In this document: positions 44,231 through 55,681 of the stretch, piece by piece | Layout of the letters: every line of letters begins with the position of its first letter | Numbering within the stretch: the first letter of the stretch is position 1 | Assembly: GCA_003184365.1 (NCBI GenBank) | Contig: NKYR01000085.1 | Coordinates: forward strand, 1 to 64,000 | DNA length: 64,000 nucleotides | Origin: Evernia prunastri | Taxonomy: Eukaryota > Ascomycota > Lecanoromycetes > Lecanorales > Parmeliaceae | Direction of reading: 5' to 3' | Program-made: the position numbers and the translations under genes | The notes under the pieces: model-generated | The model's database searches: none | What the model saw: the letters and a program-made list of their open reading frames with translations, nothing else | Told to the model about the DNA's origin: nothing

Positions 44231-46060
44231 TCAAGCCATATAAGCCAAAGCTGTATCAATGCCGCTCTCTTCAGTAAGGCCCGGTCCAATCTCTCGGGCT
44301 GCTCGCATCATAATGGTGTAATACGCCGCTCTCAAAATACTCAAACGAGCATACATCGAAACCCAGCGATCAAAGTCAAGGTCGCGCAGCCATTCAATCT
44401 GCAAGGTCGTGGCCCACGCGTCTAGCACCTTTTTGCAGGCGGCAGAAAACGTCTCCCGCCAGAAATTGGTAATGACTTGAGAAGACGCGAGTACACCCCA
44501 TGACGGCGCGCCAACTTCTGAGAGTGATGATGTTGCCGTCGCCACTATTTCGTCAACAACGATGGTGAAATGTGGGTTTGTGGCCCCTTTGCATTTCACG
44601 AATATATGGCGCATACATTGATCTGCTCGCATTATTATCTCCCATGCTGTAGCTATCGGAACATAGACGCTTGGATCGCTTTCATCGAAATCTAGATTGA
44701 TGGTTAAAGGCTGCGGCCTTTTGGCGTTCAGATCGACGATCAAACTGTGAACCGCAAGCACGTCTTTCGATTCAATGTGGCGAAGCAACTTTTCAGTGAC
44801 CGACGGACCTGGTGTCATCTTTTCTGTGGAAGAATCCACCCTATCATTGATGTTCTCCCACCGTAGGTGGGGTGAGGAGCACCCATGACTTTCAATGAAT
44901 GGCTCTCTGCGTGAACTGAGCTCGGGGGAGAGGACAAAAGCGTCTCCAGGCCGCAACATCCTCTTTAGGATCTCCACATGGTGTGCCTTTACGATGGCTT
45001 CCGAGAAATGTGCACACCAGCTACGAACGACAGATGGTGGAACGGCCACGTATGCCTGGGGGATTTTGATGTTAGTATGACATTCTACAGCGCTAAAAGA
45101 ACTTGAAGGATGTTGCGAGGGAAAAGATAACTAAATATTTATTGTCAATGCCTGTCTTGCAGTGCATGGTATAACAGGGTTGAGGAAAACAAACTTACAT
45201 CGACATGTGCAAAGGCCATGAAACATGCTGCCCCGCCGATGGTATCATTCTGGCTATTCTCTGGCCAGCCTTGTGCTCTTAAGACTGCAAGATTTCGCGA
45301 TAGATGAACTTCAAGAGTCATCATCTCGGGTCGATAGGATCTATCCTTGAACCTTCCGAAGACAGTATTGGCCCAAACACCGCGCTCCTGACGCAAAGCG
45401 CGGCCATGCCATCTAGCGGTTTTAACACCAATGGCTGGCTCATTGGAAAAGACGCTGTAGTGAAGCAGGCATCCCAATACAGGGTGTATAGACGATGAGA
45501 CACCACCAACTCCTCCCGCTAACGTGATTTCTCCTGTCGTTGGTGAGTATCTGGACACTTGCATGCCCATGGCAATGCATGTGAGCATAAGCGTGATAGT
45601 ATCCACTCGAGTTGGTGCTACCGTAAGGTCATCGGGTACTCGATCTCCGCTCTCCTCCTTGACACAAACATCTTCCGGACGGATACAATTAAACATGACC
45701 AAGTCCTGCAAAAAAGAGATCCAGCAGCCTTTGGGATGATTTTCGAAGCTCTCGAATCTTATTCGCTTTATGCCAGATCTCTGGAGACGGTGTATCGACT
45801 TGCACAGTCGGGCTCACGCCAAGCGCCGAATAAATAGATGGAGGCAGAGCGAAGAGGATGGCTTGATATTTGACAGTAAAACGAAATTGACGCCAGTGCC
45901 ATTGCCGGTTACCACCTTTAGTAAGGCCGCCTGTCACGATGCGATCACATTTCCGAATCACGTACGCCGTCGCCATAAATTGTTGAGTGAGCTGCGCAGC
46001 TGCAACGACGAGGGCAACGACTGCGACTACAAGGGCGGCCAAAGCAGCCGTGTCCTGCAT
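44231..46060 (-). CDS. Modin-like fungal membrane-anchored protein
   Basis: Three exons, 46060-45818, 45780-45199 and 45055-44231, encode 549 residues. The N-terminus MQDTAALAALVVAVVALVVA is a membrane span, followed by QLTQQFMATAYVIRKCDRIV and RQWHWRQFRFTVKYQAILFA. Then come GCWISFLQDL, the Asp/Arg-rich DDLTVAPTRVDTITLMLTCI region, and in exon 3 a helical C-terminal half (WCAHFSEAIVKAHHVEILKR to TALAYMA). This architecture is common in Pezizomycotina and often annotated as modin, a name taken from incompatibility-modifier genetics; no biochemical role is established. The first intron is only 37 bp (GTGAGC..CCAG) but its removal restores the frame exactly; a 1-bp indel would be the alternative. 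Confidence 0.7.
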
Positions 46061-46639
46061 GGTCGATGTTTGCTGACAGAGGAAGCACTTAGGATGATGC
46101 AATTGCAGGATGCTGATGGAGTAGAGTAACGTATCTCGAGAGGTGAGATAGAAGTCTGGAAAGGGGAGGCCATGCAAGGTTCGAAGTGAGCAGTGAACAT
46201 TAAGAGCTATATCAGCGCATCTTCGTGAAATATACTACCGTCATCGCGAGGCAAGCTGAGAATGTCACGACAATGTATCCGCCAGGTCGATTCACCCTTG
46301 GACGTTTCAAGGGCAAAGTCTAAAACTACGTTAGGCAACTAGGGTACTTGGCAAGCCTCTAGCGCCTCCCACAGCCAAACATTTCGGTGATGAGAGGCAG
46401 TGATTGCTCTACATGCCATGACGCATGCAACTCCCTCCTGGTTCTGAAGGCCGTTGTGGGGTCTTTTGGGAGTTGGTCTTGCAGCGGATCGAATGATGGT
46501 GGTGCAACTGCTGTCTCTGCACTGGTACCTGCATTCACGACGGGATAGACCTTTACCTGCAGGACTTATGTCGTGACTAATAAGTACAGCGGCGATGTGC
46601 TGGTGACAAAAACTGGACCAAGACTACTTCTCCCAACCA
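46061..46639. other. Gap without a supported gene
   Basis: 5' flank of the modin-like gene and 3' flank of the aldolase gene. No motifs. Confidence 0.45.
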
Positions 46640-47464
46640 CTAATTGAGATCATTCTTATACAACGGATCAACCTCGGTCTGTGCGACCCAAAGCGACCAA
46701 TCCTTCAACAAGCCTGCATCATTCATGGCAACGCAATCCGCAGCCTCCCTCGTCGTCAAATACTCCAGGCTGCCGGGATCCTTACCAACCCCCTTCTGCA
46801 CCTCCACCGCCGTCGCCAGCACCTCCGCATTCCAAGTCGTGTACACCGCGCGATAGACCGCCTGCTCGACGCTCGTCGCCACAGTCGCAAAACCGTGCCC
46901 GCGCTGCAAGACCAGAGTGTAATCCGGCAGCGTGTTATTCTTCGTGACATTGTGCGCAGGGGTCGAAAACATATCCGCGAGCGCGCCGCCCAGCCGTGCG
47001 TTGTTGATGAGCATGTTCTGCGTGTCGTTGGGGGAGTAGTATCCCGCGATATCAAACACCGGCACCGTTTCCCCCATGAAGCCGGTCATGTGGTAGGTCG
47101 GTTCGAACGCCACGTCGCTGATCCCGAACGGGATCACGCTGCGCGCGTGGCTGTGCACCACGCTGCTCTGGCTCGGATAGCGCTTCAGGATGGCTTGGTG
47201 GATCCAGCGCTCGTCGAACTCCGCGCCGCCTGTGCGGGCGTCGGCGGCAGAGACGGGAGAGCCGTCGCTGACGTGGTATTCGGAGAGGTCTTGGGCGCTC
47301 GCGATGAGGGCGGGTGGGGTTTTTCCGGTCATGAAGAACGTGCTGGCGTTGAGAGGGTTGCGCACGGAGATGTGGCCGAGGCCGTCGAGGACGGAGTTGT
47401 AGTCGAGTATGTGGTTGGCTGTGATGAGTGTCGAGAGGACGGCGGTTAGGTTTACGGCGACCAT
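46640..47464 (-). CDS. Class II aldolase/adducin-like protein
   Basis: Intronless, 274 residues from ATG 47464 (MVAVNLTAVLSTLITANHIL); an in-frame ATG at 47584 would add 40 low-complexity residues and is less likely. Motifs run in family order: LGHISVRNP near the N-terminus, FDERWIHQAILKRYPSQSSV, the metal-binding VVHSHARSVIPFG, and the third histidine in LVLQRGHGFATVATSVEQAV. Class II aldolases use Zn or Fe bound by these histidines to cleave or decarboxylate sugar-like substrates. The family is common in fungi as stand-alone proteins of unknown substrate. Codon use is GC-rich compared with the neighbours, and no pathway partner lies nearby. Confidence 0.85.
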   Translation of the reverse strand: MVAVNLTAVLSTLITANHILDYNSVLDGLGHISVRNPLNASTFFMTGKTPPALIASAQDLSEYHVSDGSPVSAADARTGGAEFDERWIHQAILKRYPSQSSVVHSHARSVIPFGISDVAFEPTYHMTGFMGETVPVFDIAGYYSPNDTQNMLINNARLGGALADMFSTPAHNVTKNNTLPDYTLVLQRGHGFATVATSVEQAVYRAVYTTWNAEVLATAVEVQKGVGKDPGSLEYLTTREAADCVAMNDAGLLKDWSLWVAQTEVDPLYKNDLN

Positions 47465-49164
47465 GATCGCTTTGGAGGATGGAATAAGAGGTGATGGAGA
47501 TGGGGAGGTTGAGATAGGGATATCATGTTCTCGATTTCGTCCGAACTGACGAGCGTGCATTGCGTTCGTCACCACGAACGTCATAACAATATGTCACCGA
47601 CACCGGAATTGCAGAGAAGGAAAACTTTTGTACCTTCCTAATCGGTACTCTAGACTGAGACCGTAGGTAGGTATTGTTTCCCCCGGCCCCACTTGGCAAT
47701 TTTCGTGCGCACGGCGGTGGGCGGCGGCCATGTTCGGTTGACGAAGACGGCCTTAGCCTCATGCGCAGTTCGAGGTTCTCGAGAAGTCAAATCGCTGGTA
47801 TGCACTAACCGCAGACTTTTTCTTCTGTACGCTTGACCATCTCCTAGCTTCGGAGCAGTCGTCCGATTTCCCTGTCTCTACCTCTCCTAGCGAATGGGGT
47901 GTATTGCAACAGTAGTGTTCAAAGACGAATCACTCCTGGAGCGGGTTGAAATAATACCAACAGCGTAGGTGTTGGATTGAGGCGGGTGGGAGAAGCTCGT
48001 TGTGTCCGAGAGCCTGACGGGCGGAAGAGGCGGTTGCACGCCTTTTTCCTTTGTTTTTCCAGTCAAGTCTTGAGATAGGTAGGTAGTTCGATTTGGAAAG
48101 CTTGGCGTACAGATAGCTATCATATGCGGAAATTTATATACCTAGCCAGCTAGCTAAGGCATAATAGGACAGACACGTAGAAACAGAAATATGCGCTCTG
48201 GCAGAACTTTTCTTCGCAGAACAGATGGTCCGGAAGAGATTAAAAGGGTATGGATACCAGACGAAAAGTCCCACCAGCGATGTGATGTCTTGAGTTCGGG
48301 CGGGAGTTGCAACAACCCGGAGAGACTGTCTGCAGGCGGGAGTAGGAAGAGGTAAGCGTGTCGAATTGCAGGCACCCATGCGCTGGGGGATATTCCACTA
48401 CCTGTTCGCTGTGGCCTCTGTCATCCGGCGGCGGTTTGGCGCTCCTTGGCTAACTGACAAGCAGAGATTGTTGAATCTCGATGCTGTCATTCTCATCTTC
48501 ACGATGAAAGGACAGGTCTAAATCTGTATGTAGGTAGAGAGAGGCGCGCGTGTTTGGGAGGCAAGACTCCCCTTCCATCCCTTCCACCTCATCACCCACA
48601 TTTTGGGGTTGGAGAGGAGATCGGGGGTGGGGCGGGGGGAAGGGCAGAAAGGTGCCGGTGTCCGATGTGATTGGTGAAGCAGAGGATATTGTAGGTGGCA
48701 TGTTGTGCATGAGTGGGCTTTGGGTCCAGCAGAGGGCTTTGGGGACGCGGAGCCTTTTCTTGTATGGTCCAGCCGTTCCTTTCGTATGATGTCGGGAGAG
48801 TACAAGCAGGGTGCGTACTGCCCATCTACGGCCGAAGTCGTCAGAAGAAGTACTCTTTCATTGGGGGTGAAAGGGCTTGTTGCGGACGTGGTGGTGTCGG
48901 ACTACTTGCGTCTTTAGTAGTCCGACGAGAAATCAATATGCACAAGGTCAGGCGCCAACTCGCTTTTTTCTGGTGGTGGTACGTTTTGTGAGTAAAGGTT
49001 ATGGCAGGGGACAGTGATTGCAATGCCTGGTCAATGATATCTACGAGTTGAAAGACACAGCTTCAAAGACGATCTGGATGAAGGGTCATTGCCATAACAA
49101 CGTGCTCGCTTTCCGATATCTTTTAGTAGTATACAACGCTCAGACCGAAGCCACCAGAATAAAA
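47465..49164. other. 1.7-kb gap without a supported gene
   Basis: Several frames of 60-95 codons on both strands, none with motifs or start context. A G-rich stretch (GGGGGTGGGGCGGGGGG) lies at about 48624-48640, and short polypyrimidine tracts occur on the plus strand. Confidence 0.45.
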
Positions 49165-49994
49165 TCACTGGTTGCCTAGTTTCGCGTCCTCTTCATCCGA
49201 CTTTGGCACTCCGACCATTTTCGGCACGGTCACGGCATTGATCTTGCGGAAAGCCTATGAGGATAGCCAATGTCAGCAGCTGTACGTCAAACTCTCCAAT
49301 AAGCCTCATCGTATCACTGGCGGCAGCACAGACCTGCCACACCCAAGTATTCCAAGTGAAAGACCAGCCCCAGAACCACCACCCCTCGTAATAATGCAAC
49401 CACCACCAGGGGTTTGCAAGCTGATCAATACTCACATTTTGGAAGGAGCTGTCAGGCAGCTTGCCGTCCCACTTGTCCTCAACCTTTGTGATCTTGCCTG
49501 TCGCCTTGTCGTAGAAGATGTTGATTTTGCTATCGATGGTCTGCTCTTTACCAATGCCTTTGACGACGTAACGCGTACGCAAGTCCATGGCGATTGGGTT
49601 GCCACCAGAAGTGACTTCGTGGTGGAGGCGCTCAATCTCGGAGAAGGCAGCCTGGAGGCCGTACCATTGAGGTTCGTATTGCTTGCGGCCTACGGCTTTG
49701 GTGATGGGGTCTTCGAAGACGCCCTCGTCATCCCATAGTTGGAGCTTCTTCAGCGACGGTCGACCTGCAAAGAGCTACATGTTGTCAGGCCTCGGCAAGG
49801 TGTATGGTATTCGGCAGCCGAGACTCACATCTAGCACACTTCCAACAATTGTCCGCTGCTGATCATCCAGACTGACGCCGCTGGCAGTCTTAATGTTGGT
49901 GTTCTCGATGTTGAGATCGCCCGTGCCTGCGTAATCTGTCAGATGAGAGTTGGTCAATGGGTCGTGAGAATGTATCTAGCATACCTGACGACAT
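49165..49994 (-). CDS. NTF2/SnoaL-like fold protein
   Basis: Four exons, 49994-49985 (10 bp), 49935-49829, 49774-49436 and 49254-49165, encode 181 residues with closed phases. After MSSDYAGTGDLN comes DDQQRTIVGSVLDLFAGRPS, then LQLWDDEGVFEDPITKAVGR and YGLQAAFSEIERLHHEVTSG. The strands RTRYVVKGIGKEQTIDSKIN and FYDKATGKITKVEDKWDGKL follow, ending FRKINAVTVPKMVGVPKSDE. The early helix with a W/D pocket and long antiparallel strands fits the NTF2-like superfamily, which includes SnoaL-type polyketide cyclases and many fungal proteins of unknown role. There is no signal peptide. The 10-bp first exon encodes only MSS plus one base, so gene finders may misplace the start. Confidence 0.78.
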
Positions 49995-50396
49995 GTTGCG
50001 TATTTGATTGGTAGAAAGAGAGTATAGTTTGTTGGTGAATAGACTGGATGAGGTCGACGCCCTGATGGTTCTCTGAAAATTGGTAGGAGAGATGGGAAGA
50101 CGCATGTGTATTCTTGGAAGATGAAGGGAGTCAAGAAAGAGAAGGCTTGGGAGAAGAGTGGGCGCTTTTGTATTTTGACTTGATGCTAATCGAGTGATTT
50201 AGCATTGCATCATCGTTGCGGATGAGCTGCGGAGGAACGTCGTACTCGTACACTAAACTAGTGTATAATAGACGGATCTTCCCGCCTGACATGTGGGGCA
50301 GCTTTCGAACGCCTGATCACGTGACCTTTGTTAATCGTACGAGTAAACCCAACCCAACAGTCTTGACTCAGGTACTTGCATCATGTAGCAGACCGC
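49995..50396. other. Gap without a supported gene
   Basis: 5' flank of the NTF2-like gene and 3' flank of the deaminase gene. Nothing recognised. Confidence 0.45.
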
Positions 50397-50909
50397 TCAT
50401 GACTCTTCATGGCCTGCTGTTGCGACCCCTAAGATCTCTGCTTCAAGGCCAGGCACATGAACATATTCAATCCCCGCTTCCTCCAGCTTTGCTCTGCCAA
50501 TGTTCTCTCCCACGAACTTCTCAGGTTCCTTCGCGCCTACATAAACGACCCTGATCCCACCTCTCTCCAGAATCGTTTCCGTGCATGGTCTGTTTCCACT
50601 CGCCCTCTTGTTGCATGGTTCCATGGTGGTATACAGGACAAGCTTCTGCGCTGCTCCTCCAGTCTCCGGTGGTGCACTTTCCTGCGGCTGGACCATTTCC
50701 GCCTTAGCAAGGCAGCACTGCTCGGCGTGGGTATTACCCGGAAGCTCCATTGTATAGCCGGTGGACAGTATCTTATTTGCGGCTTCGTCAACTAGGACAG
50801 CTCCGACGCAGAAGTTGGTCGCCTTCCGCGGGGCTTTTTTGGCCAGCGAGAGAGCGTAGCGCATGTACGCCAGATGATCGACAGGTGCAATTGAGGAAGG
50901 TTCTGCCAT
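50397..50909 (-). CDS. Cytidine/deoxycytidylate-deaminase-fold protein, RibD-like
   Basis: Intronless, 170 residues from ATG 50909. Zinc and catalytic motifs are intact: HAE at 61-63 (NTHAEQCCLAKAEM) and Cys99/Cys109 in TMEPCNKRASGNRPC. Flanking strands FCVGAVLVDEAANKILSTGY and IRVVYVGAKEPEKF fit the deaminase fold. The PC-x8-PC spacing and insert resemble the RibD/DRAP-deaminase branch of riboflavin synthesis more than tRNA or dCMP deaminases, but the reductase half is absent and the substrate remains open. It is too short to hold more than the deaminase domain. It is followed by a decayed gene region. Confidence 0.8.
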   Translation of the reverse strand: MAEPSSIAPVDHLAYMRYALSLAKKAPRKATNFCVGAVLVDEAANKILSTGYTMELPGNTHAEQCCLAKAEMVQPQESAPPETGGAAQKLVLYTTMEPCNKRASGNRPCTETILERGGIRVVYVGAKEPEKFVGENIGRAKLEEAGIEYVHVPGLEAEILGVATAGHEES

Positions 50910-51569
50910 GTTGTTCTGGGGCTGAACTTCCTAGTGGCTGGCTGGAGTTTCGATTCGTAGTCGTATCTTCTTGTAAGCAAAATGAAATAATAATAGTCTT
51001 ACGAGCGTTTAGGTAATGTTACGAGTGGTACGGTGTCAAATATTTAGCGCAATTAGATACCTCTGATACCACCGTTAATTGACCATAATTATGCATTATA
51101 TCTCACTTGGAAACACTCGTAAATTTAAATGATCTGAATGTTCCTAGATAAATCCATATAAATACGACCATACAAGTCGATGGACTGGATGACTACATGA
51201 AGCACCACATCATGCCCATTCGAGAGAACGATACCTTTCAGAGACTCAGAGAAAGTCTAAAAAGGAAAGTAGGCCAGGTAGATAATAGTCATGACAAGAT
51301 GGCACTAAAATGTTTCTCCAAATCTACAAGTCTGTGTTTCATTGTCAGCGTGCTTTCTGAGACTGCGCAAAGAGCCAAAGCTCAACAATAAGGAATTTCA
51401 TACTGGGCTCTATGAGCACTTACTTTTGGACGACAGTTTCATTGAAGTGTGACTCAACGTCAACCGCAATGTTGCAGTACAAACTTCCAGTCAAACACAA
51501 AGTCATCAACTCGCGATACGAACGCCCAAACTCAATCTTTTCGATTTCTTCGAGAACAGCGCATTTCTC
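50910..51569. other. Gap without a supported gene
   Basis: 5' flank of the deaminase gene, then AT-rich sequence leading to the pseudogene. No motifs. Confidence 0.45.
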
Positions 51570-53333
51570 TCATTGTGGATCAACTGAGGTTGACGTCTGG
51601 CTCAGACCCTGACCGTGAGAAAGGGAAGCCATGTCCCTACTGGAAAAGAAGCTTCGATACTGCCCTCCGCGACCCAGCTCGAACAGAATAATACCTAGCT
51701 GATGGAGAAGTGCAGCTGCTTGCTCCTCTCTGGCAGAAGAAAGAAATTGCGGGCTTATGGGCCGTCGAAGGCAGTCGAACGAAGTCCTTTCCTTGATAGG
51801 GACGATCTCTTCAGACGGCGAGATGAAAGACGATGCTGCGGTTGCTTCGTGCAATTGATTTTGCGGCGGACCAAAGACGTAGAACAAACTGCCTTCCAGA
51901 TGTTCAGGCAGCCAACCAGTCTGGTACAGCTGTAAGACAGAGACCGTGATGGTACACGCCAGCTGCAGTCGTTTCCAATCGGCAGTTAGCGGATTAGTCT
52001 TTGACTGTGCTTCAAGCACCTGATGAAAGGTACACTGAACTAGATCCTTTGCCGGCCACTGTGTTTGAGTATTGATACTTGATACCGAGTGAATGATGAT
52101 GGAGTTGGCCGCGTCTTGACTAGAAATTGCAATGGATGAATGCGAATTACTCTCCGCGGAATCAGAAAAATGGGTGAGTATATCGATCATGGAAGCTCCA
52201 TGTTCCAGTCTTGGGATGGTTGGTGGATTAGGGGCCGCGAGGTTTGGATCGATAGTTTCTGCAACTAAAAAGAAGCGGATACTCTGCATGCTATTGTCTG
52301 AGATGAAAAGAGGAAATTTGAACGAGTGATTGATGTCGTCGACGTAAGCAATTGGGCCAAAGATATGATCGAAATAATCAGTGTTTGCTCGTTCTCGCTC
52401 CAACTTAAAATCAATTCGAGACGACTTTTGGCCGAGTAGCAGATCCGGCAAAGAAACAAACAAGGCTCTTGCTGCTACACGGACTGTCAAAGAATTCGAA
52501 GATCCTTGCGTATCTGCAAGCTCCTGTTACTCTTCGCATTGGTCAGCAAGACTCTGCAGCCTACTCAGCCACTCGTCAATCTCCCTCAGCAGCGACCGAA
52601 TATCTTCCTTGAGTGTAATGGATCATTTGAGCTTCGTTTCAGGTCCCAGGTGTTGACGTAACGTCTCTGCTGTTAGACGGTCTCGTTCTTCAGCAGCCGA
52701 TACGACGGCTCGAGAAGATAGAGGTTCCGTATGAGATTCCGCGGGCGAGGTTTTTGTTGACTTCTCCACGGATCTTCTACGGCGATATCAAGGTAGTCTG
52801 TTTGTCTCTTCGTCGGGTGCTTGCTTCTTTCATTTGAGAGTAGCAGAAGACAGAGATAGTCGAGAAGATGCTTTACGCTGCTTTTGGTTTGTCTTTTGTC
52901 CTTGGTCCGGCGATGAGACTGGCAGAATACGATCTGCGACGGCGCATGACACGATTCGATCCGTCTGAGTTGTAGAGGCAATAGAGTAAGGATCAATATG
53001 TGAAAGAGTGCGTTGCGCTTCTCCCAACTTAACGCTCAATTGAGTAAGGCACTGGACAATCATTGCATATCCTTGAACACCTCAGATAATTTTGTACTGA
53101 AGTTCTTGGTTCACTTCATCTGGCGAAATTAGTCGCCGAGTTATCGCCCGATGTGCCCACTTCTGATGCCATAACTGTAAAGTGTATTGTTGAGCCTCAA
53201 GACGGGTAGTTGCACTGACGATACTGATTTCAATGTCGGGAACGTCATGAGCAAGCTTAGAAAGGAATGTTCCGGTGTTAATAGTCTGATTGACAAAGCC
53301 AAGGGCTGCGAAAACAATTCCCGCAATATCCAT
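51570..53333 (-). pseudogene. Decayed DUF7580-like (HeLo-associated) protein gene
   Basis: The N-terminus from ATG 53333 (MDIAGIVFAALGFVNQTINT) resembles the start of fungal HeLo-like/DUF7580 proteins. At about 53090 the frame breaks: ISPDEVNQEL continues as TKLSEVFKDMQ in a second frame and MIVQCLTQLSVKLGEAQ in the first. A later block (LTAETLRQHLGPETKLK, EDIRSLLREIDEWLSRLQ) has in-frame stops TGA at 52623-52625 and TAA at 52527-52529, each explained by one C-to-T change from CGA or CAA. The last 306 codons are open (SLPDLLLGQK to TSVDPQ), but the expected conserved end after LHQLGIILFELG is missing. Frame breaks plus transition-type stops suggest decay, perhaps by repeat-induced point mutation. 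Confidence 0.6.
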
Positions 53334-54815
53334 CTCCTACACTATGCATCAATATCTACTTACTTTATATTCAACTTCATTTGATGTTGCAGACGTTGGC
53401 GTAAGTTTCATTAATCGTTGACTGTCAGCTCTACTCTTTACGCGGACAAATCAATCTACCTTCTCGGCACTTCGGCGCTGATACACCATCTCCTACCAAT
53501 CAACTTATCTACATTCCTCCACGTTGGCTCCTGAAGTTGACGAGGGGTCTAGCCAACCCGGGACTAGCCTGCCATTGGCCCACAGTGTGGATGTGGCTTC
53601 TGCCCACCATGCTTCTAGACCTTCTACCTCTAGACCACATCTTTGGTGTCCACCATATCTCCTGATGAAGGGGTTCAGTGAAGGCTTTAACTAAGTGAGG
53701 TTAAAGCTAGACCATTCGGCTGCATGAATAAGGTGACTGCATTGACTGGGGTCACGGACAGACCAATGACAGCAACTAGAGCAATCTACATACTCGATTC
53801 CCTCACTAAATTCAACACTCTGGCATGCGATACCCTAAAATCCGAAAATTCCCTGATCTAGGTTACTTCCTTGAAAGATAAGAAAACCCAGACAGATGCG
53901 CCCTTTCTATTCGTGCCACAGTCACATGCATGAACAGGGTTTCCAATCTGCTTGAGTTCCTCATAATCTTCTCATTCTCCCCAGAGATGTGACTGTCGCA
54001 ATATTCAAAGTATCTCGTATTCTCTAGTTGTTGAGAAGATTCAAAGATAATCAGCGTCGCTATAGATGAAGTCAGCTCCTTCAGATCCACCATAGATAAC
54101 GGACTCTTTAAGAATGCGGATGTAGTCGAGAATATTGACGACACTACGTCTTAGTATATATCTTTGTCATATCTTTGAGATTGCTTCGCACTGACTTGAT
54201 TAGGAATTAACGGTATTAGAAAAGCGTACACGTGCTTATAAATTAGCTGACGATATCCTGCTTCAATCTTTTTGCGACTGTAGTTCGTTGTTATCAGAAT
54301 AAGAATTCACTGTCGCTCTTATCGTCTGCGAGTTTGTCGAACGCTTTCGCTGAATCGATAGTAAAATCTTTTAAACTTGCCGTTGAGCTGAGATATCAGA
54401 GAAGTTGTTTCGTTGATTGAATTGAAATAATCAAGATCGTGATATATCCTCGTTTTCATGATTCGGACAAGGAATCGATTCTAGTTGATAACCCGATAAT
54501 GACGCAGGCGGCTGCGGTTCTTTGTCGCATGGCATCTTGTCTAGAGATATTTATATTGACGTGCTCTTCTATTGAAGATGGGTCTGAGATTATAGCGCGA
54601 TGATATGAAATTCATCGTGTGATATAGACTATATAGAAGTTCAAGATATATATTAGAAAATCGAGAACTATATCGCGCGAATTGAGTTTTCTCGACTTGC
54701 GAACAAGATTATCAATCAAAGAATATTAGCGAATCCAAAAACTCCAATTTCGAATGACGTCGGGTCTTTAGAAACAGAGGTTGAGGAGTTGAGTGAACTC
54801 AACGACTGTCTATAG
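53334..54815. other. AT-rich stretch without an intact gene
   Basis: About 54100-54720 is clearly more AT-rich than the surroundings and full of stops on all frames, with TATA-rich and GATA-rich runs. It may be RIP-affected and may contain the lost upstream exons of the GTPase-like gene that follows. Confidence 0.5.
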
Positions 54816-55681
54816 AGCTTGAAGTCAGTCTTGATATTGCGAGCGTCTTTGAGTGATGAAGCTATAGAATCTATAATTGAGACGATACGAACAAAGACGA
54901 ACGATGTAGAAACCGATGATTTTTCTCAAATAACTCCGGGATTGATTCTTTCTGGAAAGACGCGCGCTCGCGAAAAAGAAAACTTCGTGAAACGAATCAA
55001 TTATCATCTCACATACTTAGAATCATCGTCTCCATACAGCCCTTCTGCTGAAAAGATCAAGATCGTGATTGTAGGAGATGGCGGCTGCGGTAAGACTTAC
55101 AGCATCCAAGCATTTATGCACGGAAGAGATTTTGTCCGATCATATGTTCCAACGGTATTGAAAGTCTACAGGACATCCTGTGAGAATACTGAGCTTGAAA
55201 TACGGGATGCTGCGGGTCAAGGGGATTATGATAGGGTTCGTAAACTCAGTTACCCTGACTTACACCTAGCAGTCATCAGTTTCTCTATCGGTGATAACGA
55301 TACACTCGACGACGTGAGTGAAAACGTAAGTCCAAACATCTGCTTGAAATGAGTGGTCGTCACTTATGTATGTGAATGTAGTGGATTCCAGAAATCAAAC
55401 ACTTCGTTAATGATGTGCCGATTATTTTGGCGGGTCTGAAGTCTGACCTCAGAGACCTTTCAAAATGGAATGAAACGGATAAGCATGGCGGGATTCGACC
55501 GACGACATATGCTGAAGGTCTTGCCACAGCAAAGAGCATAGGCGCAGCTGCTTACGTAGAATGTTCAGCTTGGGATCAGCTTGGGATCAGAGAGTTGTAT
55601 CACACAGTAGCAGGTGTAGGAGCACACTACAAGAGAGTGAGGCCACGACGTAAGCGGTTAAGCAGCTGTGTACTTATGTAG
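54816..55681 (+). CDS. Divergent Rho-type GTPase, 5' end not resolved
   Basis: Two visible exons, 54816-55325 and 55382-55681 (GTAAGT..GTAG, phase 0). About 90 residues of helical extension precede the G domain. G1 is VIVGDGGCGKT, switch I has SYVPTVLKVY, G3 is DAAGQGDYDRVRKLSYPD (family norm DTAGQEDYD), G4 is LAGLKSDLRDL, then PTTYAEGLATAKSIGA and G5 VECSA. The C-terminus is basic (RVRPRRKRL) with a CVLM prenylation box. Gln of switch II is kept. No ATG precedes the P-loop and a TAG lies just upstream; CTATAG at 54810-54815 could be a splice acceptor, so the first exon(s) would lie in the AT-rich block or are lost. Rho GTPases control actin and polarity; this copy may be an extra, decaying or repurposed member. 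Confidence 0.65.

Noticed and set aside
46895..47449. 184-codon plus-strand frame over the aldolase
   Set aside because: GC-rich antisense shadow of a clear aldolase gene.
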